A stretch of DNA of 63,526 nucleotides from UBA1206 sp045600105 (GTDB lineage Bacteria; Bacillota; Clostridia; Oscillospirales; CAG-382): contig JAZRXG010000022.1 in the NCBI GenBank assembly GCA_045600105.1, positions 1 to 63,526 on the forward strand, given 5' to 3'. The notes under the pieces were generated by a model, which did not search any database, had not been told where the DNA came from, and was given only the letters and a program-made list of their open reading frames with translations. Positions 15,926 to 25,037 of the stretch are shown here, piece by piece (the first letter of the stretch is position 1; each line of letters begins with the position of its first letter). A program made the translations under genes and the position numbers.

Positions 15926-17451
15926 TCTTTTTCCTCCCAGACGATAAGGTAGGGCCCTTTTGACGACGCCGCTTTTTTCATGGCGTTTTCGAGTTCGTCA
16001 AGGCTCGACGTTCTGATGCCGTCGACTCCCATTCCCTTCGCTATCGCGATATAATCGGCGTCAGGCAGTCCGGTGCAGCACACTCTGCCGCCGTACTGTT
16101 CGTTCTGCCACTTCTCTATCATGCCGAGCGTTCCGTTTTTGTACACTATCTGCGTGATGGGTACGTTATAGCGCGACGCGGTCATAAGCTCCTGGATATT
16201 CATATTGAAGCTGCCGTCGCCCGCGATGTTCACTACTCTTTTGCCGGTGGCGAACGACGCGCCGATCGCCGCGGGAAGTCCGAACCCCATCGTTCCGAGC
16301 CCTCCGCTCGTGATGAAGGTACGCGGCTCCTCGGTTCCGACGCCGTTGACGGCGCCTATCTGATGCAGTCCCACCTCGGTGGAAACGATGCAGTTGTGCG
16401 AATTGCGGTACACGACGCCGTAAAAATCGTCCTCCGGCGTGAACCCGCCGACGTAGCCCTTGTAGGGTTTCGGCTCGACGAGAGGCGTCAACATCTCAAG
16501 TGCCTCGGAAACGTCGCCGACTACGCGGCTGAAGTATTCGGTGTTCTTGCCCGTTTCAGCGGCGTCGATATCAAAATGCAGTATCCTCGCCTCGGGTGCG
16601 TACGTTTCGACGTTGTGCATGAGTCGTTCCGAAAACCTTGCTCCGACGGCGATGAACAGGTCGCACTTGCGGAGCGCCTTGCGTGCGCTTTCGCAGAGCT
16701 TCATACCCACGACGCCCGCGTAAAGATTGTCGGACGCGGGATACGCTCCCTTGCCCATTACCGTCACCGCGACGGGACAGTTGAGCTTGTGGGCAAGCCC
16801 GACGAGCAGGTCCTCGTTGCCCGACGCTATGACTCCGCCGCCCGCGCATATAAAAGGAAAGGAAGAATTGTTGATGGCGTCGGCGGCTTTCACGACTTCT
16901 TCGCGGTCAAGCGTGATCTTCTTGAGCGGTAGCGGCGTGACGTCGGTGTTTTCGGTTTCGTATGAAAAGATATCGGTGGGGATATCGACGAGCACCGGAC
17001 CTTTTCTGCCGCTCTGCGCTATGGCAAAAGCGCGGCGGAGTATGAAAGAAAGCTCATCTACCGATTTTACTATGAAATTGTGTTTCGTTATGGGCATCGT
17101 TACGCCCGCGATGTCGGTCTCCTGAAAAGCGTCGTGACCGAGCAGCGATAACCTTACGTTGCCGGTAATGGCAACGAGAGGCACCGAGTCCATATACGCG
17201 TTCGCGATGCCGGTGACAAGGTTAGTGGCTCCCGGTCCGCTCGTGGCGATGACCACGCCCGTCTTCCCCGTCGCTCTCGCGTAACCGTCCGCCGCGTGGC
17301 AGGCGAACTGCTCGTGGCAGGGCAGCACGTGAGTGATGCCCGAAGACGGAAGCAGATCGTACACGGGAAGTATGCTCCCGCCCGGATACCCGAAAACGTG
17401 GGTGACGCCGTGGCTGTGAAGAGCTTTGATGACAATTTCGGCTCCGTTCAT
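15922..17451 (-). CDS. ilvB: acetolactate synthase, large catalytic subunit
   Basis: About 509 residues, somewhat shorter than the usual ~550-570. Makes acetolactate or acetohydroxybutyrate from pyruvate, the first common step to Val, Leu and Ile. ThDP motifs: catalytic Glu region HEQFACHAADGYARATGKTG, metal-binding GDGSFNMNIQEL, and NGTLGMIEKW. Start ATG 17451 follows AAAGGAG; an in-frame extension to 17487 would include the promoter. Promoter spacer holds a palindrome that could bind a repressor. No T-box precedes this gene, unlike the acyl-CoA synthetase at 4962. No other ilv genes are in the window. Confidence 0.95.
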   Translation of the reverse strand: MNGAEIVIKALHSHGVTHVFGYPGGSILPVYDLLPSSGITHVLPCHEQFACHAADGYARATGKTGVVIATSGPGATNLVTGIANAYMDSVPLVAITGNVRLSLLGHDAFQETDIAGVTMPITKHNFIVKSVDELSFILRRAFAIAQSGRKGPVLVDIPTDIFSYETENTDVTPLPLKKITLDREEVVKAADAINNSSFPFICAGGGVIASGNEDLLVGLAHKLNCPVAVTVMGKGAYPASDNLYAGVVGMKLCESARKALRKCDLFIAVGARFSERLMHNVETYAPEARILHFDIDAAETGKNTEYFSRVVGDVSEALEMLTPLVEPKPYKGYVGGFTPEDDFYGVVYRNSHNCIVSTEVGLHQIGAVNGVGTEEPRTFITSGGLGTMGFGLPAAIGASFATGKRVVNIAGDGSFNMNIQELMTASRYNVPITQIVYKNGTLGMIEKWQNEQYGGRVCCTGLPDADYIAIAKGMGVDGIRTSSLDELENAMKKAASSKGPYLIVWEEKE

Positions 17452-17477
17452 GCCGTCATCTCCTTTGCTGTGATTAG

Positions 17478-17506
17478 ATTGTACCACACAATCGTGTGAT
17501 TGTCAA
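17478..17506 (-). promoter_or_regulatory. ilvBN promoter with palindromic operator in the spacer
   Basis: Minus strand TTGACA (17506-17501), 17-nt spacer, TACAAT (17483-17478). The spacer contains CACAC-AATC-GTGTG (17485-17498) and an overlapping ACAATC-ACAC-GATTGT dyad running into the -35 box. Confidence 0.8.
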
Positions 17507-17557
17507 GCGGTTTTTGAAAAATTTTTTCACAAATCTCAAAAACCCTTATAAACGCAG

Positions 17558-17581
17558 AAAAACCGCGTCACCGCGGTTTTT
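17558..17581 (-). terminator. terminator of the zinc-ribbon gene
   Basis: Stem AAAAACCGCG/CGCGGTTTTT (17558-17567 with 17572-17581), 4-nt loop, T-run on either strand. Confidence 0.85.
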
Positions 17582-17615
17582 TCTGAAGGCTTGTTAAGTT
17601 TTACTAAGTTTTTGC

Positions 17616-17891
17616 TTAGTTCTGCTTCATAGCTGCGTAGCACTCACTGCAGTAGATAGGTCTGTCAGAAGAGGGCTGGAAAGGAACGTTAGCTTCTTTG
17701 CCGCAGTTAGCGCAAACGCCTTTGAACATTTCTCTGGGAGCTTTAGCAGCATTCTTTCTTGCGTTTCTGCAAGCTTTGCATCTCTGCGGTTCGTTCTGGA
17801 ATCCGCGTTCTGCATAGAATTCCTGTTCACCAGCGGTGAAAGTGAATTCAGCGCCGCATTCTTTGCATACCAGTGTCTTGTCTTCGTACAT
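17616..17891 (-). CDS. small zinc-ribbon protein
   Basis: 91 residues with three CxxC pairs: CKEC (~9), CKAC (~38), then CANC (~60) and CSEC (~81). The first two match the probable zinc-ribbon family with a FTAGEQEFYAERGFQNEPQRC signature, common in Clostridia; the last two form a second zinc knuckle. Function is not known; it may bind nucleic acid or be a zinc reservoir. A good GAGG site precedes ATG 17891. It follows sigH by 40 bp on the same strand. Confidence 0.88.
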   Translation of the reverse strand: MYEDKTLVCKECGAEFTFTAGEQEFYAERGFQNEPQRCKACRNARKNAAKAPREMFKGVCANCGKEANVPFQPSSDRPIYCSECYAAMKQN

Positions 17892-17931
17892 TCTCGTTAT
17901 ACCTCGCTTGAATTTTTTATAATAACCCCGT

Positions 17932-18501
17932 TCAGGGTGTATTACCGTACTTTGCGTTTTTGATTTTTCTCTTTATTCGCGTAATAGCATTATCCACGCT
18001 TTTGACCGGGCAACTTAGTTTTTCAGCCATAGATGCGTATGTCATACCGGATATATATAGAGTCAATGTCTGTCTTTCGAACTCCGAAAGGTCTTTTATG
18101 AACTGAAGGTAATGTTGCCTGTCTTCTTCCCGGTCGAGCAGCTGCGTTTCAGGCGTGACCAACGTCCCTTTGTCTTCGGGAAGCTCGGACGTGCTGATAA
18201 GTCTGTTTTCGCGGCTGTACTTGCGTAATGCACTGATAACGCTTCGTTTGACGCAAAGCGAGGCATAGGTGGGAAATGACGAGGATCGGTTATCGTAGGT
18301 GCGCACGGCTTTGAGAAAGCCTATGACGCCTTCCTGGACTAAATCGTCTTTTTCGGACGCCGGGATCTGAAATGACGAGACGCAGCCGAATATCAGGGGA
18401 AGATACGCCTTGTAAAGCTGCTCGAACGCCAATTCGTCGTTGTTCCTGGCGGCAAGGATCAGTTCGTATTCGGCGGTATTGATTTTTTCGCTATTCTGCA
18501 T
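17932..18501 (-). CDS. sigH: RNA polymerase sigma factor, SigH (Spo0H)-like
   Basis: 189 residues from ATG 18501 (GGCGGTG upstream; an in-frame TTG at 18519 is less likely). Region 2 shows KDDLVQEGVIGFLKAVRTYD and FPTYASLCVKRSVISALRKY; region 4 shows DLSEFERQTLTLYISGMTYASMA and CPVKSVDNAITRIKRKI, which is the SigH pattern (VKSVDNALQRVKRK). In spore formers SigH drives early sporulation and stationary-phase genes, including spoIIA, an operon present in this window at 38344-39820. The usual neighbours (secE, rlmB) are not here, so a SigH paralogue is possible. Confidence 0.82.
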   Translation of the reverse strand: MQNSEKINTAEYELILAARNNDELAFEQLYKAYLPLIFGCVSSFQIPASEKDDLVQEGVIGFLKAVRTYDNRSSSFPTYASLCVKRSVISALRKYSRENRLISTSELPEDKGTLVTPETQLLDREEDRQHYLQFIKDLSEFERQTLTLYISGMTYASMAEKLSCPVKSVDNAITRIKRKIKNAKYGNTP

Positions 18502-18545
18502 TAAAAACACCGCCAACAAAATACTTTTTCATCGATACATTTGGC

Positions 18546-18574
18546 ATTATAAACTATAAATTTCTGTTTGTCAA
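18546..18574 (-). promoter_or_regulatory. promoter of sigH-like gene
   Basis: Minus strand TTGACA (18574-18569), 17-nt spacer, TATAAT (18551-18546): perfect sigma-A consensus. Confidence 0.9.
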
Positions 18575-18646
18575 TAAATTTTTGCAAAAAATGTATATTT
18601 TTTTCAAGGAATTCGTGCTTTTTTGTTAATTTTCACTTATTCTTAT

Positions 18647-19396
18647 CTATTTTTTAATATCGACAAAGAAATGCGGGTCTTTTTCGAGCGCTTCTCTGCC
18701 TTTTTTCCACAGTGCGTCTGACGACATGAGGGTGGAATAAGCCTCGAGGATATTCCCTTTCGACAGTTCGTACTGGTTCATCAGCGCTTCGGCGCGTTCA
18801 TATCTCTGGCTCGTGTTTTTGAAACCGTGGGTATGATACACCGCGCTGTACGAAAATCCGTCGTAGCCGTTCAGCGTATATTCGAGGTCGTCGCCGTAGA
18901 GATAGTCGGGACCGACGAGCTCTTCGACGCCGTGCATCGAGGTATTCGGAGTGGAAACGACGCCGAGGAAGAGTATCTTGCCTTTGCGTTCCGAAAGCTT
19001 GCGGAACGGCGAGTTTTCGCCTACGGGAGTGCGGTCAAGCTGATGGAGCGAGATATAGGCGTCGGCGTTTTTGCCTATCGCCGAGCAGGAATGGGTCGGA
19101 TGCACCGAACGTCTGACTCCTTCGGTCTTGCGGAAGTATTCCGGGAAGAATCCGATGCATGCCGGCGTGTCGTACACGTCGAACACGGGGGTGTCCTTGT
19201 TCACGTTTCTCCATGAAAGCGAGGGAATGATAAGTGTGCCGGTCTCACCGAGCGCAAGGCGCAGACCTGCTATGAGGTCGTCGGGAGACACGCCTTTGCC
19301 GAGTTTGCTGAACGCGGTGTGCATGAGCAGCTCGTCGCCCTCGTTCACTCCGAGATGAGCGAGATCCGACGCTATTTTTTTTACGGTATCATTCAT
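18647..19396 (-). CDS. AAC(3)-family N-acetyltransferase-like protein
   Basis: About 249 residues of the Antibiotic_NAT fold: LLMHTAFSKLG near the N-terminus, TLIIPSLSW, and the acetyl-CoA/active-site region RSVHPTHSCSAIG, with LFLGVVSTPNTSMHGVEEL later. Family members acetylate aminoglycosides at N3, but many chromosomal homologues act on other amino sugars or have unknown substrates. Start ATG 19396 follows AAGGAGG. It overlaps the GH13 gene by 8 bp and ends the glycogen operon, so a metabolic or cell-wall sugar role is more likely than drug resistance; this is inference. Confidence 0.82.
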   Translation of the reverse strand: MNDTVKKIASDLAHLGVNEGDELLMHTAFSKLGKGVSPDDLIAGLRLALGETGTLIIPSLSWRNVNKDTPVFDVYDTPACIGFFPEYFRKTEGVRRSVHPTHSCSAIGKNADAYISLHQLDRTPVGENSPFRKLSERKGKILFLGVVSTPNTSMHGVEELVGPDYLYGDDLEYTLNGYDGFSYSAVYHTHGFKNTSQRYERAEALMNQYELSKGNILEAYSTLMSSDALWKKGREALEKDPHFFVDIKK

Positions 19397-21119
19397 AACG
19401 TTCCTCCTTGTATATTCCCGTCTCACCCGGCGAAAGCACGTTGTTTCCGTATATCGGGGTGAGATTTTGGTTTACATAATATTTGTATCCATCCGACATA
19501 TTGCAAACGCAGACGATATTGTCGTTTCCGCAGCAGCGTCTGACGGCAAAAAATCCGTCGTTGCACTGCGTCACCTCGGCGCTTCCTCTGACTAGCGCGG
19601 AATGTTCAGTGCGGATGCCCGCCATGACCCGGAAAAAGCGGATGAGCTCGGCATCCTCGTTACCCCACGGGAACGGACGTCTGTTGAAGGGATCGCGGTA
19701 GCCTTCGAGTCCGGCTTCGTCGCCGTAATAGATCGCGGGAACGCCGGGAAGGCACGAAAGCAGGGCAAACGCCGCCATCAGCAGTTTTTTGCCTTTCGCG
19801 TAGTCTTCGTCATTCAGTTTTTTCTGCGCGAGAACGCTGCCGGCAAGCCCGTTCGAAAAGCCGTCGCCGAGCACCGTCAGGATGCGTTCGGTGTCGTGAG
19901 TGCCGAGAAAGTTCATCATACACAGCAGTTTTTCGGTCGGATAATGCTTTATCTGATTCTCGACGACGTTTTTGAGCTCTGCCGCGTCGCCGCTTTTGAT
20001 ATACCCGATCAGCGCGTTCCTCACGGGGTAATTCATGGCGGAATCAAGACATTCGCCGCAGAAATACTTTTTCCGTTCGGAATACGCGACCTTGTCGGTC
20101 ACATCGTCCCAGACTTCGCCCAGAATGATCGCGTCGGGATTGTATTTTTTGCTTGAACGCGTTATTTCGGCAAGGAACGCCGTGTCATATTCGTCAACGA
20201 CGTCGAGTCTCCAGCCGTCGATGCCCGCCTTCATATACTCGGGTATGACCTTTTCGCATATAAAGCGGCGGTACGAATCGATCTTTCTGACCTTGGGCAG
20301 GTTGGTGATGCCCCACCAGCAGTCGTACGTTCCGTCGTCTTTGATATCGAACCATTCGCGGTAGGGTGAATCGGGGTGATTGTACGCGCCGTTTCCGTAA
20401 ACGTCAAGATAATCGAAATAGACCGAGTCCCTGCCGACGTGGTTGAACACGCCGTCGAGGATGACCTTGATGCCCTTTGAGTGGCAGACGGAAACGAGGT
20501 TGTCGAGCGCTTCCCTGCCGCCGAACATACCGTCGACGGAAAGAAAATCGCCCGTGTCGTATTTGTGATTGGAGTACGCGGTGAATATCGGGCTGAGGTA
20601 GAGCCATTCGGTGCCGAGGCTTTTTATGTAGTTTATCCTGTCGGCGACTCCCCACAGAGTACCGCCGAAGAACATATTGTTCTCGACGTATCCGCCCTCG
20701 TATTCGGCGTACTGAGGCACACCGCCAACCCAGTCATTATTCATCACCGCGTCGGAACGGTGTCTGACGATGCCGCCCTTTGCGAAGCGGTCGACGAAAA
20801 CGTGATAGATGATGCCTTTCGGCGGCTTTACGGGAGCGTACGCGTCGTCAACGAAGACGAATCTTTCGTCCGAAACAACGTCGCCGCCGCATATCACCTT
20901 GACCCAGTATATGCCTCTTTCAAGTTCGGGAAGCACGGCAAGGGTACGTTCGCCGTTGAACGTACCCTCGACTGCCGATACCTTTTTATTTTCGTCGTAT
21001 ATTTCGGCACACAGCGAATGCCGTCCGCCGACGCCGACCGTATATTCCCTGCCGGCGTATTTTACGAATTTACGGGTGGGAAGACCGTTTTCGCGGAATT
21101 CCGGGATAGTGTCAGCCAT
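19389..21119 (-). CDS. GH13 alpha-amylase-family enzyme (cyclomaltodextrinase/neopullulanase-like)
   Basis: 576 residues. An N-terminal beta-sandwich (~1-110), then the catalytic barrel with GH13 regions DGVFNHVG (I), GWRLDVVDEY (II, nucleophile Asp), GEVWDD (III, acid/base Glu) and FLGTHDTER (IV). No signal peptide, so intracellular. Probably hydrolyses maltodextrins released from glycogen by the phosphorylase encoded just upstream. Coupled to glgP: its ATG lies 8 bp inside glgP, with only a weak GGGGA site. Exact specificity cannot be read from motifs. Confidence 0.9.
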   Translation of the reverse strand: MADTIPEFRENGLPTRKFVKYAGREYTVGVGGRHSLCAEIYDENKKVSAVEGTFNGERTLAVLPELERGIYWVKVICGGDVVSDERFVFVDDAYAPVKPPKGIIYHVFVDRFAKGGIVRHRSDAVMNNDWVGGVPQYAEYEGGYVENNMFFGGTLWGVADRINYIKSLGTEWLYLSPIFTAYSNHKYDTGDFLSVDGMFGGREALDNLVSVCHSKGIKVILDGVFNHVGRDSVYFDYLDVYGNGAYNHPDSPYREWFDIKDDGTYDCWWGITNLPKVRKIDSYRRFICEKVIPEYMKAGIDGWRLDVVDEYDTAFLAEITRSSKKYNPDAIILGEVWDDVTDKVAYSERKKYFCGECLDSAMNYPVRNALIGYIKSGDAAELKNVVENQIKHYPTEKLLCMMNFLGTHDTERILTVLGDGFSNGLAGSVLAQKKLNDEDYAKGKKLLMAAFALLSCLPGVPAIYYGDEAGLEGYRDPFNRRPFPWGNEDAELIRFFRVMAGIRTEHSALVRGSAEVTQCNDGFFAVRRCCGNDNIVCVCNMSDGYKYYVNQNLTPIYGNNVLSPGETGIYKEERYE

Positions 21120-23532
21120 TGTGTTTAGTCAGTCCCCAAATGCCCGCGGCGTATTCTTCGATGCTTCTGTCGGACGAGAACTTGCCCGCTTTGGCAATGT
21201 TGATGAGCGACGATCTGTTCCACGCTCTCGTGTCGGCATACTTCTCTGTCGCGGCTCTGCTTGCCTCGGTGAAATACGCGAAGTCGGCAAGGCACATGAA
21301 CGGGTCGGAAACGCCGGTGGAATAGAGCAGATAGTTGGCGATGTCGCTGAACGAACGGCCGTGATAGCCTGCCTGCAGCGAATCGACAGCCTTTTTGAGC
21401 GGCTCGAACGTGTTGTAGTAATAAGCGGAAGAATAGCCCTTCTTCCAGAGCTCGTCGACTTCGGAAGCGGTGTGGCCGAAAATGAAGATGTTGTCTTTGC
21501 CGACACATTCAGCCATTTCGACGTTTGCGCCGTCAAGCGTACCGACGGTGAGAGCGCCGTTGATCATGAACTTCATATTGCCGGTACCGGACGCTTCCTT
21601 GCCGGCAAGAGAGATCTGTTTGCTTATCTCCGCGGCAGGCATGAGCTTTTCGGCGATGGAAACGCTGTAATTTTCGAGGAATATGACTTTGAGCTTGCCC
21701 TTGCAGACGGGATCGAGATTGATGTCGTGAGCAAGATAGCATATAAATCTGATGATGTCCTTGGCAAGGTAATATCCGGGAGCCGCTTTCGCGCCGAAAA
21801 TAAAGGTCTGCGGACGCATCTCCATGCCGGGATTTTCCTTGAGCTGAACGTACAGCGACGCGATATAGAGCGCGTTCATGAGCTGACGTTTGTATTCGTG
21901 AAGTCTCTTGACCTGAACGTCAAATACGGAATCGGGGTCGATGATCTCGCCCGTGGTCTTTCTGATGAATGCCGCGAAATCTTCTTTGTTCTTGTGCTTG
22001 ATGACGGCGAGTCTGTCGAGAACGGTGGTATCGTCGGCAAAGGCAGTGAACTTTTCGAGTTCCTCGGCGTTGAGCCTGTAACCGTCGCCGATGCATTCGT
22101 CAAGCAGCGAAGAAAGACGGGGGTTGGAAAGGCAGAGCCAGCGTCTGTGGGTGATGCCGTTGGTGACGTTGGTGATCTTGTCGGGATACATATCGTTGAA
22201 ATCTCTGAAAACCGTATCCTTGAGTATATCGGAATGGAGCGCCGAAACGCCGTTGACCTTGTGGGAGCCGACAACGGAAAGATTTGCCATCTTTACCTTG
22301 TTGTGGCTGAGGATGGACATACGGCTGACCTTGTCCCAGTTGCCGGGGAATTTATCCCAGGCTTCGGCACAGAAGCGGCGGTTGATCTCCTTGACGATGG
22401 TGTATATTCTCGGGAGCTTGAAGCGGAAAAGATCTTCGTTCCAGCATTCGAGCGCTTCGGGAAGTACGGTGTGGTTGGTGTAGGAAATGGTGCGGACGGT
22501 CATATCCCACGCGGTATCCCAGTCGTAGTTATGAACGTCGATGAGCAGACGCATAAGCTCGGGGACGGCGAGAGCGGGATGCGTGTCGTTGATGTGGATG
22601 GCGACCTTTTCGGGCAGGTTGTCGAGAGTCTTGTAGTCCTCTATATGTGAGAGCAGGATGCTCTGCAGAGATGCCGAAACGAGGAAATACTGCTGGCTGA
22701 GTCTGAGAAGCTTGCCTTCGTGATGGTTGTCGGCGGGATAAAGCACGCGGGTGAGAGTCTCGGCGATGGTGTTGTCCTCGACCGCCTTGAGATACTGTCC
22801 CTGCGAGAAGGCTTCCATATTGAAGTCCTTGACGCCTCTTGCCTTCCAGAGTCTGAGAGGCGCGACCGCGCCGCTGTTGCAGCCCGAAACGAACATATCG
22901 TAGGGAACGGCTTCGATCTCGTCGTAATCGGTATGGATTATCTCAAGATGACCGTTCTTCCATTCCTCGTCGATCTTTCCGCCGAGTCTGACGCGGACGG
23001 CTCTGTCCTGACGCGGCACGAGCCAGTCTTCGCCGGAGGGCATCCAGATATCGGGGAGCTCGAGCTGCTCGCCGTCAACGATCTTCTGCTTGAAAAGACC
23101 GTATTCGTAGCAGATGGAGAATCCTCTTGCAGGGTAGCCTTCGGTGGCGAGCGAGTCCATGAAGCAGGCCGCGAGTCTGCCGAGACCGCCGTTGCCGAGT
23201 CCGGGGTCCTGCTCGAGCTCGCAGATCTCGTCGAGCGAGAAGCCCATGGAACCGAGCGCTTCACGATAGGACTCGAGAAGTCCGAGGTTGAAAAGATTTA
23301 TCCTTAACGACGGTCCGAGAAGGAATTCCATGCAAAGATAATAAACGCGTTTTTCACCGTTCGCTCTTATCTCGTTGCGGTACTGTTTGTTGATTTCGGC
23401 AAGCCTGTCGCGTACCGTAAGCACGGCGGCTTTATACATTTGTTCGGCAGTCGCTTCTTCGGGCGACACCGCGAAATAGCGCGAGATCTTATCGGTCAGA
23501 GCCGCGCATATTTCCTGCTTTGAAAGCTGCAT
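21112..23532 (-). CDS. glgP: glycogen phosphorylase
   Basis: 806 residues, typical of GT35. Releases glucose-1-phosphate from glycogen ends. The C-terminal PLP-binding region EASGTGNMKFMINGALTVGT with the cofactor lysine is intact, as are NGGLGRLAACFMDSLAT and AVHINDTHPALAVPELMRL-like substrate motifs. AGGAG precedes ATG 23532. It lies in the same operon as the synthesis genes, 57 bp after glgA. Confidence 0.97.
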   Translation of the reverse strand: MQLSKQEICAALTDKISRYFAVSPEEATAEQMYKAAVLTVRDRLAEINKQYRNEIRANGEKRVYYLCMEFLLGPSLRINLFNLGLLESYREALGSMGFSLDEICELEQDPGLGNGGLGRLAACFMDSLATEGYPARGFSICYEYGLFKQKIVDGEQLELPDIWMPSGEDWLVPRQDRAVRVRLGGKIDEEWKNGHLEIIHTDYDEIEAVPYDMFVSGCNSGAVAPLRLWKARGVKDFNMEAFSQGQYLKAVEDNTIAETLTRVLYPADNHHEGKLLRLSQQYFLVSASLQSILLSHIEDYKTLDNLPEKVAIHINDTHPALAVPELMRLLIDVHNYDWDTAWDMTVRTISYTNHTVLPEALECWNEDLFRFKLPRIYTIVKEINRRFCAEAWDKFPGNWDKVSRMSILSHNKVKMANLSVVGSHKVNGVSALHSDILKDTVFRDFNDMYPDKITNVTNGITHRRWLCLSNPRLSSLLDECIGDGYRLNAEELEKFTAFADDTTVLDRLAVIKHKNKEDFAAFIRKTTGEIIDPDSVFDVQVKRLHEYKRQLMNALYIASLYVQLKENPGMEMRPQTFIFGAKAAPGYYLAKDIIRFICYLAHDINLDPVCKGKLKVIFLENYSVSIAEKLMPAAEISKQISLAGKEASGTGNMKFMINGALTVGTLDGANVEMAECVGKDNIFIFGHTASEVDELWKKGYSSAYYYNTFEPLKKAVDSLQAGYHGRSFSDIANYLLYSTGVSDPFMCLADFAYFTEASRAATEKYADTRAWNRSSLINIAKAGKFSSDRSIEEYAAGIWGLTKHNG

Positions 23533-23589
23533 AAGTTCTGTTCTCCTGTATATTCAAATAAGATTTTTGCAGAGTTTTATATTTTTTTA

Positions 23590-25014
23590 TTATTCGTAAA
23601 GAAGTTTGATATATTCTTTCGCGGATTTCTTCCACGAGAAGTCCCACTTCATAACCGTGTCGACGAGTTCGGTCCACGTCTTTTTGTCGTGGTACACGCC
23701 GACGGCGCGTTCGACGGCTTTATAAAGCTCCCACGCGGAATAGGGCGCGAAGGTGAAGCCGTTGCCGCCGCCTTCCCAGCCGATGTCGCGGATGGAGTCG
23801 TAAAGTCCGCCCGTTTCCCTTACGATGGGAACGGTGCCGTAGCGCGACGCGATCATCTGCGCGAGTCCGCAGGGCTCGCTTCTTGACGGCATAAGGAACA
23901 GATCGGCGCCCGCGTAGATCTTTTTGGAAAGCTCCTTGTTGTAGTCAAGTATGGTCACGACCTTGCCGGGATAACGCTCGGCAAGATGCCAGAAGAAGTT
24001 TTCGTAATAATAATCGCCTTTGCCGAGGATGACGAGCTGAACGTCGTTCGACAGTATATCGTCGGCGGCAAGCGTCAGCAGATCGAGCCCCTTGTGGTCG
24101 ACGAGTCGGGAGATGACGGCGATCATCGGAACACCGTTCGCGACGGGAAGCCCGAGAAGGCGCTGGAGCTCCGCCTTGTTGACCGCCTTGCCTTCGGGTT
24201 TGCGGTACGAGAAGTTGGCGAAAAGCTCGGTATCCTTGGCGGGATTATAGTATTCCCTGTCGATGCCGTTGAGGATGCCGACGAGCTTGCCCTTGTTCTG
24301 CTCGAGAACGTAGTGGAGCCCGTGCGAATACTTGGGATAAAGTATCTCCTTCGCGTACGTCGGTGACACGGTCGAGACCTTGTCGGCGCACATTATCGCG
24401 CCCTTCATGAGGTTGATGTCGCCGTTGTAGTCGAGTATCATACCGTCGGAAGCGGGCAGGTCGAATACGTCGCCGAGTATCTCGAAGCCGTATATTCCCT
24501 GATAGCCGATGTTATGGATGGTGAATACCGATTTTATTCCGCAGTAATCGGGCATAAGACCGTATTTGTATTTGAGGTAAACGACGGAAAGCGCCGTCTG
24601 CCAGTCGTTGGCGTGAAGGATGTCGGGGAAGAATCCTATATGAGGGAGGGATTCGAGTATGGCTTTGGAAAAATAAGCATACCTTTCGCCGTCGTCGTAA
24701 TGGCCGTAAAGCGGTGTGCGGTTGAAATAGTATTCGTTATCGATGAAATAGTAGGTCACGCCGTTCTTTTCGAGCGAAAAGACGCCGCAATACTGATTTC
24801 TCCAGGCAAGCGGAACGTAGAATTCACATTCCTTTTTCATTTTTGCCCGGTATTTTCCGTCGATCTGTCCGTAAAGCGGTATCACGACGCGTATATCGGC
24901 CTCATCGCCGTATTCTTTTTTGAGTGATTCGGGGAGCGAGCCGATAACGTCGCCAAGTCCGCCGGATGCGGCGAACGGCAGGCATTCGGAAGCGGCAAAA
25001 AGTATTTTTTTCAT
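23590..25014 (-). CDS. glgA: glycogen synthase (ADP-glucose)
   Basis: About 474 residues, GT5 family. N-terminal KILFAASECLPFAASGGLGDVIG is the ADP-glucose site; the usual KTGGL lysine is replaced (ASGGL), a variant I believe also occurs in other gut Clostridia. The C-terminal half has MPSRSEPCGLAQMIASRYGT with the catalytic Glu loop. Start ATG 25014 follows AAAGGAG at about 8 nt. Extends alpha-1,4 chains from ADP-glucose made by GlgC/GlgD next door. Confidence 0.95.
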   Translation of the reverse strand: MKKILFAASECLPFAASGGLGDVIGSLPESLKKEYGDEADIRVVIPLYGQIDGKYRAKMKKECEFYVPLAWRNQYCGVFSLEKNGVTYYFIDNEYYFNRTPLYGHYDDGERYAYFSKAILESLPHIGFFPDILHANDWQTALSVVYLKYKYGLMPDYCGIKSVFTIHNIGYQGIYGFEILGDVFDLPASDGMILDYNGDINLMKGAIMCADKVSTVSPTYAKEILYPKYSHGLHYVLEQNKGKLVGILNGIDREYYNPAKDTELFANFSYRKPEGKAVNKAELQRLLGLPVANGVPMIAVISRLVDHKGLDLLTLAADDILSNDVQLVILGKGDYYYENFFWHLAERYPGKVVTILDYNKELSKKIYAGADLFLMPSRSEPCGLAQMIASRYGTVPIVRETGGLYDSIRDIGWEGGGNGFTFAPYSAWELYKAVERAVGVYHDKKTWTELVDTVMKWDFSWKKSAKEYIKLLYE

Positions 25015-25037
25015 TGTCCGTACTCCTTTGTGCCTGC

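Noticed and set aside
18647..19396. Aminoglycoside resistance gene
   Set aside because: It belongs to the AAC(3) fold but sits at the end of a glycogen operon with no mobile-element signs; resistance cannot be claimed.
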